This document shows positions 52,367 to 61,500 of a DNA stretch of 64,000 nucleotides, one piece after another. The notes below the pieces were generated by a model. That model did no database searches, was not told the DNA's origin, and worked only from the letters and a program-made list of their open reading frames with translations. The stretch spans positions 6,014,001-6,078,000 of the forward strand of contig NZ_CP114039.1 in assembly GCF_026965535.1 (NCBI RefSeq), written 5' to 3'. Numbering within the stretch: position 1 is the first letter of the stretch; each line of letters begins with the position of its first letter. The position numbers and the translations under genes were made by a program. The DNA comes from Corallococcus sp. NCRR. Lineage in GTDB: Bacteria; Myxococcota; Myxococcia; Myxococcales; Myxococcaceae.

Positions 52367-54838
52367 ATGTCCTTGCCGCGCCGCTGGCCGGATCCATTCG
52401 CCATCTGTCTTTGTTTCGGGCTGGGCTGGGTGTTGCTCGCGGGGGCCCGGGCTCCGGAGCCCGCGGCGCGGGTCCTTCCGGGGGGCTTCACGTCCGAGCT
52501 CGTCGTGGGCGGCCTGCACTACCCCACGACGTTCGCGCACCTGCCGGATGGGCGCATCCTCGTCGCGGAGAAGGCGGGGGTGGTCCGGCTGATCAAGGAC
52601 GGCGTCCTGGTGCCCACGCCCTTTCTGGACCTCAGCGCGCGGGTGAACAGCCACCATGACCGGGGCATGCTGGGGCTCGCGGTGGACCCCGACTTCGCTC
52701 GGAACGGCTACTTCTACCTGCTCTACACCTACGACGACGATGCCACGGACGATGACGGGCCCAAGACGTCGCGCCTGGCGCGCTACACGGCGGTCGGGGA
52801 CACGGCCTCGCCCGACAGTGAATCGGTGCTGCTGGGCACCGCATGGGCCGGCTCCTGCAAGGACCTGCCTCCCGGCTCCGACTGCATCCCCGCGGACAGC
52901 GCCTCGCACTCCGTGGGCAACATCCGGTTCGCGCCGGATGGCACCCTCTTCGTGTCGCTGGGAGACGGGTCCAGCTTCGACGCCGTGGACGACGACGCGC
53001 TGCGGGCGCAGGACCTGGACTCGCTGGCGGGCAAGCTCCTGCGCGTCTCACGCACCGGCGAGGGCCTGGCGTCGAATCCGTTCTGGAATGGGAATGGCCA
53101 GGCCAACCGCTCGAAGGTGTGGGCGCTGGGGCTGCGCAACCCGTACCGCTTCAACCTGCGGCCGGGCACCGCGACGCCCTACGTGGGGGATGTCGGCTGG
53201 AACGAGCATGAGGAGATCAACGTCGCGACCCCGGGCGCGAACTTCGGCTGGCCCTGCTACGAGGGCCCCGGGCGCCAGCGCGGCTACGAACCCAAGGCCA
53301 CGTGCCAGGCGCTGTATGCGAAGGGACCGGGCGCGGTGCGGCCGCCGCTGTACTCCTGGACGCATGCCGAGGGCCAGACGGTCACGGGCGGTGCCTTCAT
53401 CCAGGACCCGGCGTTCCCGGAGCAGTGGCGGGGCGCCTACTTCTTCGCGGACTACGTCCAGCAATGGGTCCGGGTCCTGCGGGTGGATGCGAATGAGCAG
53501 CTCGTGCCGGGCAGCGTGGCGACCTTCGCCACCGAGGCGGGCGGCGTCGTCGACCTGAGCAGCGGGCCGGGCTCCCAGCTCTACTTCGTGGACATCCTCG
53601 CGGGGGAGCTGCGCCGCATCCGCTACCCGGGCACCAACACGCCGCCGGTCGCGGTGGCCTCGGCGACGCCGCGCGAAGGCGGGCCGCCCCTGCGGGTGTT
53701 CTTCTCCAGCGCCGGCTCCCACGACACGGACGGAGACGCGCTCCAGTACGTGTGGGACTTCGGTGACGGCGAGTCCGTGTCGGGCGTGGCGAACCCGGAG
53801 CACCTGTACGAGCTGGCCGGCCTCCACGTGGCCCGGTTGACCGTCAGCGACGGACATGGCGGCAGCAGCACGGCCTCCGTGAGCATCTCCGTGGGGAACC
53901 TGGCGCCGGTGGTGTCCATCCACGCGCCGCCGGAGACGTACCGCTTCAAGGTGGGGGACGTGGTGTCGTTCGCGGGCTCGGCGAGCGACGCGGAGGACGG
54001 CGCCATCCCCGCGGACCGGATGGCGTGGACCCTCACGCTGGTGCACTGCACGCCGGGCGCGTGCCACTCCCATCCCTACGACGAGGGCCAGGGCCCCAGC
54101 GGATCCTTCACCATCCCGGACCATGGCGACGACGTGCGCTTCGCGCTGACGCTGACCGCGACGGACTCCGCGGGGCTGACGGGCAGCCGGAGCGTGACGC
54201 TGTTGCCCCTGAAGGTGCAGGTGACGCTGGAGACGTCGCCTCCCGGGCTGGAGGTGGTGTTCGACGGGACGGCCAGCCCATCACCGCTGGTGCGCTCCGT
54301 GATCGCGGGCTCCTCGCACGCGCTCTTCGCGCCATCGCCCCAGGGCACCTACGGCTTCGCCGGCTGGTCCGACGGCGGGGCCGCGGAGCACACCCTCCAC
54401 GTGGGAACGGAGGACGTGGGCGTCACGGCCTTCTTCGAACCGGTCGCACCCGTGGAGTGTCCGGCGGGGCAGTACCGGGCGGAGTACTTCACCAACCGGG
54501 AGCTGGCGGGCGTCCCGGTGCGGGTGCGCTGCGAGGGGGCTCCGCTGACGAAGTACTGGGGGACGGGCAGCCCCCTGCCTGGCGTGGGCCCGGATGACTT
54601 CTCCGTGCGCTGGACGGGGCGGTTCTACTTCGCGACGGGCCTCTACTTCTTCATGGCCCAGGCGGATGACGGCATCCGGGTCTTCGTGGATGGCAGCCGC
54701 ATCATCAACGGCTGGAGGGACCAGTCCTCCACCAGCTACATCCAGGCGCGCTGGATGCGCGCCGGTGAGCACTCTGTCGTCGTCGAGTACTACGAGCACG
54801 ACGGTGACGCCGTGGCCGGGCTCCGGTGGTTCCGCTAG
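52367..54838 (+). CDS. PQQ sugar dehydrogenase-like propeller with PKD and PA14 domains
   Basis: 823 aa. GGAGGGGG lies 4 nt before the ATG. A signal peptide comes first. Residues 40-430 form a six-bladed propeller of the soluble glucose/sorbosone dehydrogenase type: HDRGMLGLAVDPDFARNGYFYLLYTY, GLRNPYRFNLRPGTATPYVGDVGWNEHEEIN. A PKD domain (about 430-515, WDFGDGESVSGVANPEHLY) follows, then a short Ig-like module and a bacterial repeat (TLETSPPGLEVVFDG). The PA14 sugar- or glycan-binding domain is at the end (YRAEYFTNRELAG, ADDGIRVFVDGSRIINGW, YYEHDGDAVAGLRW). It should oxidise aldoses outside the cell. Confidence 0.9.
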   Translation: MSLPRRWPDPFAICLCFGLGWVLLAGARAPEPAARVLPGGFTSELVVGGLHYPTTFAHLPDGRILVAEKAGVVRLIKDGVLVPTPFLDLSARVNSHHDRGMLGLAVDPDFARNGYFYLLYTYDDDATDDDGPKTSRLARYTAVGDTASPDSESVLLGTAWAGSCKDLPPGSDCIPADSASHSVGNIRFAPDGTLFVSLGDGSSFDAVDDDALRAQDLDSLAGKLLRVSRTGEGLASNPFWNGNGQANRSKVWALGLRNPYRFNLRPGTATPYVGDVGWNEHEEINVATPGANFGWPCYEGPGRQRGYEPKATCQALYAKGPGAVRPPLYSWTHAEGQTVTGGAFIQDPAFPEQWRGAYFFADYVQQWVRVLRVDANEQLVPGSVATFATEAGGVVDLSSGPGSQLYFVDILAGELRRIRYPGTNTPPVAVASATPREGGPPLRVFFSSAGSHDTDGDALQYVWDFGDGESVSGVANPEHLYELAGLHVARLTVSDGHGGSSTASVSISVGNLAPVVSIHAPPETYRFKVGDVVSFAGSASDAEDGAIPADRMAWTLTLVHCTPGACHSHPYDEGQGPSGSFTIPDHGDDVRFALTLTATDSAGLTGSRSVTLLPLKVQVTLETSPPGLEVVFDGTASPSPLVRSVIAGSSHALFAPSPQGTYGFAGWSDGGAAEHTLHVGTEDVGVTAFFEPVAPVECPAGQYRAEYFTNRELAGVPVRVRCEGAPLTKYWGTGSPLPGVGPDDFSVRWTGRFYFATGLYFFMAQADDGIRVFVDGSRIINGWRDQSSTSYIQARWMRAGEHSVVVEYYEHDGDAVAGLRWFR

Positions 54839-54877
54839 CCCGGCGAAGGCGCTCGTGAGCGCGCCGCCGCCTCGCGG

Positions 54878-54905
54878 CCCCCTGGACCTTCAGCGCTCCA
54901 GGGGG
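54878..54905. terminator. Bidirectional terminator overlapping the DUF1361 gene end
   Basis: CCCCCTGGA (54878-54886) and TCCAGGGGG (54897-54905) pair perfectly around a 10-nt loop. The right arm is part of the final codons of the minus-strand gene. Confidence 0.75.
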
Positions 54906-55591
54906 GCGCGCTGGCGGCACAGGCGGGCGACGAGCGCCTCATAGCCCGCGTAGGACAGTGGCAGGAGCAGGGCGAAGAGCAGGGTGAGCGAGGGCAGGGC
55001 GGGGTGGGCCAGCGGATCCCTCACGTGTGAGGCCATGGCGCGCAGCAGGCGGCCCGGCTCCGAGAGCACGTCCCAGCTGTTCCAGCGCTCCACGCGGCCC
55101 AGGTAGATGCCATAGCCACACAGGCCGGACGTGATGGCGACGAAGGCCCACGCCGCCGTGCGGCCCCAGCGCTCTTCCAGCCACCGCTTCCAGATGTCCA
55201 ATGACAGCAGGCCCAGCAGCCACCCGGTGGCGGCGAAGAGGGCCAGCAGCGCGGCGTCGAACCAGAGCGGGACCACGGGCCGCTGACGCAGGTGGATGAA
55301 GTCGGTGGCCAGGTAGGGCGCGTTGGGAAACAGCGCGAGCCATCCAAACGCCAGCGGGGCCAATAGCCATGGGCGGCCCAGGCCTCGCACCATCAGCCCG
55401 CGTGCGACGAGGGCCAGGGTGTACGGCGCCCAGGCCAGGAACAGGTTCCACGACAGGAAGGCGAAGCTCGCGCGCTCGCTCCAGTCGAGCCTCAGGGCCA
55501 GCAGGTCCACCGCGAGGATGCTGCAGAGGATCGCGGGCAGCAGACCGTGGCGGCTTGGGATGGAGGCGCGGGGGCAGGGCGATGGGGACAT
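54890..55591 (-). CDS. DUF1361 membrane protein
   Basis: 233 aa from ATG 55591. Six or seven membrane helices; SFLSWNLFLAWAPYTLALVARG and FPNAPYLATDFIHLRQRPVVPLWFD are the family's signature segments. Its function is unknown; in firmicutes and proteobacteria it often stands alone. Convergent with the sugar dehydrogenase gene. Confidence 0.8.
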   Translation of the reverse strand: MSPSPCPRASIPSRHGLLPAILCSILAVDLLALRLDWSERASFAFLSWNLFLAWAPYTLALVARGLMVRGLGRPWLLAPLAFGWLALFPNAPYLATDFIHLRQRPVVPLWFDAALLALFAATGWLLGLLSLDIWKRWLEERWGRTAAWAFVAITSGLCGYGIYLGRVERWNSWDVLSEPGRLLRAMASHVRDPLAHPALPSLTLLFALLLPLSYAGYEALVARLCRQRAPLER

Positions 55592-55738
55592 GGTGGCGTG
55601 TGGCGCCACAGCCGCGCACCGTGGCGCGATGGCCACGGTGCAACGGCTCCGGGAAGGGCGTGGACCCGGAGCGCCGTCATGGGAGCCCTCGGGTCTGCCC
55701 TTGAGCAAGGCGCGGGCCAGACGCCCGCGACTTCGTGC

Positions 55739-56536
55739 TCAACAGTCGATGTTGTACGTCTTGACGTCATCGTTCGGCGCGATGACCTCGACGGTGTTGC
55801 CGCCGTTGAACGTCGTGGTGAACGTCCCTTCCGTCGTCTCCACCTGCACCATCCCCGCCGTGGGGCACTGGTGGTCACAGCGCTGGTAGCCGGACACGGT
55901 CGTGGTCGAGCTGAGGCCGCCCTTCGTGGCCTGCGACGTGCTGTCCACGGTGATGCACCCGCTGCCGGCCTCCCAGGTGACCGTGCTCTGGGCCGTTCGC
56001 GAGTCGTAGCGGTTGGGCGAGTAGCTGTTGGAGGTGATGGTCACCTTGCGCGTGTTGCCTTCAGGCGGAGCGCCGGCGATCTGCAGGGAGAGGTTGTACG
56101 GCTCTCCGTTGATGGTGAGATCGCTGGAGTTGGCCGTGGCCGCGAGCTGCCCCTGGTTGTCGGAGAGCACCACCTGCACGTTGCCCGAGATCTGCGTGAG
56201 CGAGACCTCCGCCGTGCAGTCGTTGAAGGTGTAGTTCACCGTCCCGCCCGACGCGGTCGCGGTGGCGCAGCCGGCGGGAGTGAAGGCGGTGGAGGCATTC
56301 GCCGCGAGCTGGGTGGCCGCCGTGGCGGGGTCGACGGCCATGGCCTGCACCTTGCCGATGGCGTAGTACCAATAGCCGTAGACAGGGTCGACCCAGGCAT
56401 AGGACCAGGCCGCGTCGTACGCCCCGTAGTACGGATCGTAATAGACGTCGTCGTAGTAATACGGGTCGTACGTGGTGGCGCATCCCAGGCTCGCGCCCAT
56501 CGCCAGGGTCAACAACGCCGCTTTCATCCGTTTCAT
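55739..56536 (-). CDS. Secreted lipoprotein with Tyr/Asp-rich segment
   Basis: 265 aa from ATG 56536, where AAGGGGGCGGCGG precedes the start. The lipoprotein signal ends LAMGASLGC (Cys21). A run DPYYYDDVYYDPYYGAYDAAW at 25-46 is strongly aromatic and acidic. The rest is a beta-rich domain with repeated Thr/Ser and three Cys pairs (AGCATATASGG, YTFNDCTAEV, QRCDHQCP, NIDC). A possible surface adhesin or matrix protein; family unknown. Confidence 0.65.
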   Translation of the reverse strand: MKRMKAALLTLAMGASLGCATTYDPYYYDDVYYDPYYGAYDAAWSYAWVDPVYGYWYYAIGKVQAMAVDPATAATQLAANASTAFTPAGCATATASGGTVNYTFNDCTAEVSLTQISGNVQVVLSDNQGQLAATANSSDLTINGEPYNLSLQIAGAPPEGNTRKVTITSNSYSPNRYDSRTAQSTVTWEAGSGCITVDSTSQATKGGLSSTTTVSGYQRCDHQCPTAGMVQVETTEGTFTTTFNGGNTVEVIAPNDDVKTYNIDC

Positions 56537-56606
56537 CCGCCGCCCCCTTGAGCAGGTGCTTCCAAACGGGCCCAAGGTGGGAGCCGGTGGCGGGCGGGTG
56601 TACTGA

Positions 56607-56645
56607 CCCGAGGACCGGCACGACTGCGAGGTGCCGGTCCTCGGG
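56607..56645. terminator. Perfect 15-bp stem-loop terminator
   Basis: CCCGAGGACCGGCAC (56607-56621) and GTGCCGGTCCTCGGG (56631-56645) pair perfectly around a 9-nt loop, 9 bp beyond the ankyrin gene's stop. Confidence 0.85.
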
Positions 56646-56653
56646 CTCATCTG

Positions 56654-58507
56654 TCAGTCTGTCCTGGCGGAGCGGTGCGTTGCCTTCATCTGGGCCCGCA
56701 CGTCGTGGTCCTCCGCGATGACGGCCTCGGCCTTCAGCACGCCGCCGACCCGAAGCGTCGCGTCGTTGCCGTGCCCCCGGACGACCTGTGCCTCCAGGTC
56801 CTGGCCCACGATCAGCTCTCCATCCGAGTCCACGCGGCGGGCGCGCAGCGAGCCGCCCACCACGAGCATGCCTTCAGGCCCTGCGTTGCTCAGCACGCCC
56901 TCCACGATGAGGTTCCCCGTCACCAGCAGGGGCCCGTCCACGTGCACGTCGCCCTTCACCACCAGGTCTCCGCGCACGAAGCGTGGAAGCTGGGAGAGGG
57001 ATGGCGTCTTCGCTTCGGTCGGGAGCACCTCCCGGGCGAGATCCACCAGGGCCATGGCCGTCCAGGGAGGCATGCCCTGCACCGCGGCCGCGAGCGCGTC
57101 CCACGACGTGGCGCCTTCCAGCGTGAGCCGGTTCAGGACCTGCTCAACGGCGTCCACGTCCTTGTCCTCGTAGTACCAGGCCTCGAGCAATGCCTCCCGC
57201 TCGCGGGTCAGCGCGTCCAGCATCGGCTGCACCTCCAGCGCGCCCTTCTTCCCAGCGGGAGCGCTGGCCCCCATGAGCCGGGCGAGGTGCGGATGGTTGT
57301 GCTCCAGCGCCTCCTTCGCGGGCGTCTGTCCTGCCGCGTTCTTGCGCGCCACATCCGCTCCGGCCTGGAGCAGGACCTCGATGACGGGCCCCCGCTCCTT
57401 GAAGCGCGCGTGCTGGTGTAGCGGCGTCCAGCCCTTGCCCGCGTTGGGGTTGGCGCCCGCGTCGATGAGCGCTCGTGCCACGTCCGCCCGCTGCGCGTTG
57501 AAGAGCGCCGTGCGCCCCGCGTCGTCGAGCGCGTCCACGGGAACGCCGCCCTTCGCCAGCAGGGCGATGCAGGCCGTGCTTCCGTGCTCGGCCGCCGCGT
57601 GCAGGGGCGTGGCCTTCGCTGAATCGGTCGCGTCCGCGGGAGCGCCCAGCCGCAGCAGCTCCTTCACCAGCGACGCGTCGTCCACCATCGCGGCCAGGTG
57701 GAGGACCCCGCGCTTGTTCTTGTCCCGGGCCTCCAGCCTGGCCCCCAACGCCAGCAGGGCCAGCACCCGGCCCGTGCGCCACTCCCCTTCGAAGCCAGGG
57801 CCGAAGAAGGGCGCCGCGTCGAGCCCCGCCGCCTGCAGGAGTGCGTCGTCCAGGGCCTTGGACTTGTGCGCCGGGGGGCGCTGCTTCCGCAGCCACGTGT
57901 GGAAGCCTTCGTCGGAGAAGGCGCCCTCCAGGCCCTGGAAGGCGAACGGATCCTCGTGGCCCCCGTCGTCGCGGGCGCGCGGGTCGGGAGCCGCCTCCAC
58001 CCGGGCGAGCAGCTTCCGGTAACCCTGCTCCGGAGCGTCCCGCCGCAGCGCGTGCCACGCTTCCAGCCCCCGGCGTGCGCGGGCGTGGTCCGCGATGTCG
58101 CGCAGGGCTTCGGCCTCCACCAGCGCGGCCTCCGCCTGCTGGAGCTGCGCGTCCGTCGGCTTGCGCCGCACCAGGTCCTCGGCCCACTGGCTCAGCGCCA
58201 GCGCGCGCGCCTTCTGCTCGGTCGACAGCGTTCCGCTGGGTTTCGTCCCCTGGGTCAGTTCGAGGACGCGGTCGCGAACCCGCCAGTGCTCGGCCTTCAC
58301 CTCGCGCTCCCAGCGGTGGGGCTCCATGCGCCGCGTCGGGTCCAGGGCCCAGTTGAGCGAGTGCAGCGCCAGCAGGTGCCTTGAATCCGCCTCCACGATT
58401 TCGCGCAGGAGCGCGATGGCCTGATCCAACTGGGGCGGCATCTCATCCAGCAACGCATCCGCCTTCGTCATCAGCGCGGCGGTGTCGGGCTTCTTGGCTC
58501 GTGGCAT
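56654..58507 (-). CDS. Ankyrin-repeat protein with C-terminal bactofilin-like polymer-forming tail
   Basis: 617 aa from ATG 58507. Residues 1-180 are helical (TPR-like). Residues about 250-410 hold five ankyrin repeats: KRGVLHLAAMVDDASLVKELLRLGAPAD, KATPLHAAAEHGSTACIALLAKGGVPVD, GRTALFNAQRADVARALIDAGANPN, and so on. A short helical region (430-505) leads to a right-handed beta-helix-like end (about 520-600: LVVKGDVHVDGPLLVTGNLIVEGVL, LIVGQDLEAQVVRGHGN) with a six-residue G[DN]L/V pattern as in polymer-forming cytoskeletal proteins. A scaffold with a self-assembling end is therefore likely, but that is inference. Confidence 0.75.
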   Translation of the reverse strand: MPRAKKPDTAALMTKADALLDEMPPQLDQAIALLREIVEADSRHLLALHSLNWALDPTRRMEPHRWEREVKAEHWRVRDRVLELTQGTKPSGTLSTEQKARALALSQWAEDLVRRKPTDAQLQQAEAALVEAEALRDIADHARARRGLEAWHALRRDAPEQGYRKLLARVEAAPDPRARDDGGHEDPFAFQGLEGAFSDEGFHTWLRKQRPPAHKSKALDDALLQAAGLDAAPFFGPGFEGEWRTGRVLALLALGARLEARDKNKRGVLHLAAMVDDASLVKELLRLGAPADATDSAKATPLHAAAEHGSTACIALLAKGGVPVDALDDAGRTALFNAQRADVARALIDAGANPNAGKGWTPLHQHARFKERGPVIEVLLQAGADVARKNAAGQTPAKEALEHNHPHLARLMGASAPAGKKGALEVQPMLDALTREREALLEAWYYEDKDVDAVEQVLNRLTLEGATSWDALAAAVQGMPPWTAMALVDLAREVLPTEAKTPSLSQLPRFVRGDLVVKGDVHVDGPLLVTGNLIVEGVLSNAGPEGMLVVGGSLRARRVDSDGELIVGQDLEAQVVRGHGNDATLRVGGVLKAEAVIAEDHDVRAQMKATHRSARTD

Positions 58508-58529
58508 GGCGGAAGACCTTGCCAGGAGA

Positions 58530-58559
58530 GGCCGTGGTTTGCCCGGGCAAACCACGGCC
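58530..58559. terminator. Perfect 30-bp palindrome between genes
   Basis: GGCCGTGGTTTGCCC and GGGCAAACCACGGCC are exact inverted repeats without a loop. It lies between the stop of the large haem protein gene (58585) and the start of the ankyrin gene (58507), both minus strand. It could be a terminator, or an operator in the ankyrin gene's promoter. Confidence 0.7.
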
Positions 58560-58584
58560 TTCATCCTTCACCCGCGACGTGTGA

Positions 58585-61500
58585 CTACTTCACCGTCACG
58601 CGCCAGGTGCGGCTCTCCGTGGTGCCACCCCGGCCGTCCTCGGCGAGGACCTTCCAGAAGTAGTCCCTGCCGCCCTCCAGCTTCACCGTCCTGGATTGCT
58701 CGGGCACGCCCTTCGTGCAGGCCGCGTAGGTGAAGCGGGTGTTCACGTCCCAGACGCAGTGCCGGTAGACGACGGCGTCCCCGTCCTTGTCGTACGCGTC
58801 CTTCCACTCGAAGGTCACCGCCGACGAGGTGACGGCGTTCTCCCTCGGCGACACCAGCTCCAGCGTCTCTGGCGCGAGGTTGCGGCCCAGCTTCTCCGTC
58901 GTGAGGAACGTCCTGGCGAAGACCGGATCGCCGGTCGCGGCCACGTCCTGGGCGCAGTCGCGCAGGCGCTGCTTCGACACGCCCTTGCACAGCGCCTCCG
59001 CCTCCTCCAGGGATATGGCCTTCAGCGGCTCCACCACCGGGATGCCGGGCGGAGCCTTCTCGATGCGGCAGGCATCCGCCTTGTACCCGGGCCATTCGCG
59101 CAGCGTGTATGCCTCCGTGGAGGAACCGGAGACGTAGTCGAAGAGGGACGTGTCCTTCGTCACCCGCCAGGACTCGCCGAACTTCTCGTACAGGCCGACG
59201 TAGCGGTCCTCCAGGTCCACGGGACGCGCCCCCAGTTGGGAGCCATCCGGCAGCACGGGCAGCCAGTTCCCCGGGGCGATGGGGCCCAGCAGGCCCTCCG
59301 TGGCGCGCGCCTGCCGCACGTCGATGTTCATGTACCAGAGGCGGTAGTGCGCCCACCAATCCGAGGTGACGGTGATGCGCGTGCCTCCCGCGGATTCAAT
59401 CCGGATGCCGCCGTTCGTCCCCGTGGGCGTGATGCGTCCTCCGGCGGGGAGCAGCAGCTCCTTGTCCAGCGTCACCGGCTTGCCGTCGACGCGCAGCTCC
59501 AGCAGCTCCGGCTTCTCCGCGTTCATCTGGTAGCTGACGCGATGCGGGCCGACGCGCGCCGCCACCGCCGTCGTGATGCTCGCGCAGGACGTCAGGCCGG
59601 TGTGCGGATCCGGCCCCACGGGCTGCTCGGTCTGCACGGGCGTGTGACGCGCCTGGAGCTCCAGCCCCGGGTCGCGCAGGAGCACGTACTCACCGGCCCC
59701 CTGGAAGTCGTAGCGCACGCCGTCCATCGTCGTCAGGTGCGGGTCTCCCCAGGTGGAGGGATTGCCGCCGGTGATCCACCGCTTGATGGTCTCGACGTCC
59801 GTCTTGCTCAGCGGCGGACCGCCACACGGCATCATCCCGTTGGGGCAGTCCTCCGACGTCCGGGTGATGCGGTCGAACAGCGGTCCCGTCAGGCTGGTGG
59901 CCATGGGCGCCGCGATGGCGTACGGCGCCGTGAGCGGATTCACGCCGGGGGCGCTCTGGTCCTCGGCCAGGTTCAGGTAGGTGCCGAAGTTCTTGTACGG
60001 CGGATAGTCCAGCCCGCCGTGGCACTCGATGCAGGCCTTGTTGAAGATGCGCTGCACGTCCGTGTACGTCGGGTCGGCGCTCGCGGCCGGCAGCGAGGCC
60101 AGCGTCGCGTTCACCGCCGGAATCAGGCTGGCGCAGGAGTAGGGCGCCGCCAGGCCGGGAATGGGGTCCGCGGTCAGGTTCGCCTCCAGCTCCGTGCGCA
60201 GGACGTCGGTGTACCTGCCGAACACGTCGGCGAAGCCATAGGCGCGCGAGCGTCCGCGCACGCCCAGCGACCACTTGTCCACCGACACGCCGAGCGGCTC
60301 CAGGAAGTAGCGGTACAGCGTCACCAGGTTCGTGTTGGGGCTGTACTGCTCCCGGTCCACGAGGATGCCGTTCATCACCGTCGAGTCCGGGGCCGGGGTG
60401 TCAATGGGCCGGCGGAACACCTCCTGACGCAGCCGGGGCAACGACACGTCCGTCGATGCGCTGGTCGCGGCGCCGTACTGCGGAATGAGGCCGTTCACCG
60501 TCGTCCCGCTCTTCACGTACGGGTCGCCCGCGCGGCTCAGGTTGAGCTTCTCGATGTCCGCCTTGCGGCGCGGGATGCTCTGGGTGCGCGCCAGGGTGTC
60601 GGCGCGCAGGGCGTTGATGCCCATGCCGTTGCGCGACGTGAAGAAGGGCAGGTCCACCGCCAGCCCCGAGGGGCTGCTCTGCACCGTGTCCAGCGAGGCG
60701 TTGATGGTGAGGCAGCCCTTGGTGATGGCCAGGGCCACCGGGCGCGGGTCCACGTACACGCCGCCGGTCGCCCAGCGGTGGCTGGCGAGCTCGTCCGCGA
60801 TGCGCCGCTGGTTGAGGGTGCCGTCCAGACCGCCCAGCAGGTCGAACAGCTGGACGCCACGCCCCTCGTCCCCGGAGATGGGCGAGTCATGGAACAGCGT
60901 GACGGACGGGCCGCCCCGCGTGACGGACGTGAGCGCGCCCGTGCCCGGCTGCGCGTTGAATTCATAGGCTGTCGCGATGGTGGGGGCGCTCCCCGTGGGA
61001 GCGGGCTCGGTCGTCACCGGGGCCGGCGGGTCGAAGCTGAAGCGAGGCGTCCCGTCGTTGGGTCCGCCCCGGTAGCGCGTGATGCGGTGGGGGCTGCCCA
61101 CCGGAACCCGTGCGGGCGGTTGCAGCCGGAGCTGCTCGATGAGCCGGCGCACCTCCGGCTGCGTCCGCCACGTCCAGGGGTTGAAGAGCTTTCGGAACGC
61201 GGCGATGTCCACCGAGCCCTGGTAGAGGCGATCCCGGTTGAAGGGGAGCATCCCGCCCCAGCTGTCGTAGGGGTCCCAGTTGGGCTTGTTCTTCGTCTTG
61301 ATGACCCCCACCGGCAAGCCATCCGTGCCAGGGATGCCCGTGCGGTTCAACACGTTGCGCGTCGAGTGGCAGGCCGCGCACTTCCCATCATCCTTCTCGA
61401 TGTGCCGCGAGCGCGGCGGGATGGAGCCCATCTGGGGGATGGCCGTGAGGATGATTTCGTGGAAGCGGAAGTTCTTCGTCGCCTCGTCCCACTGCATGTA

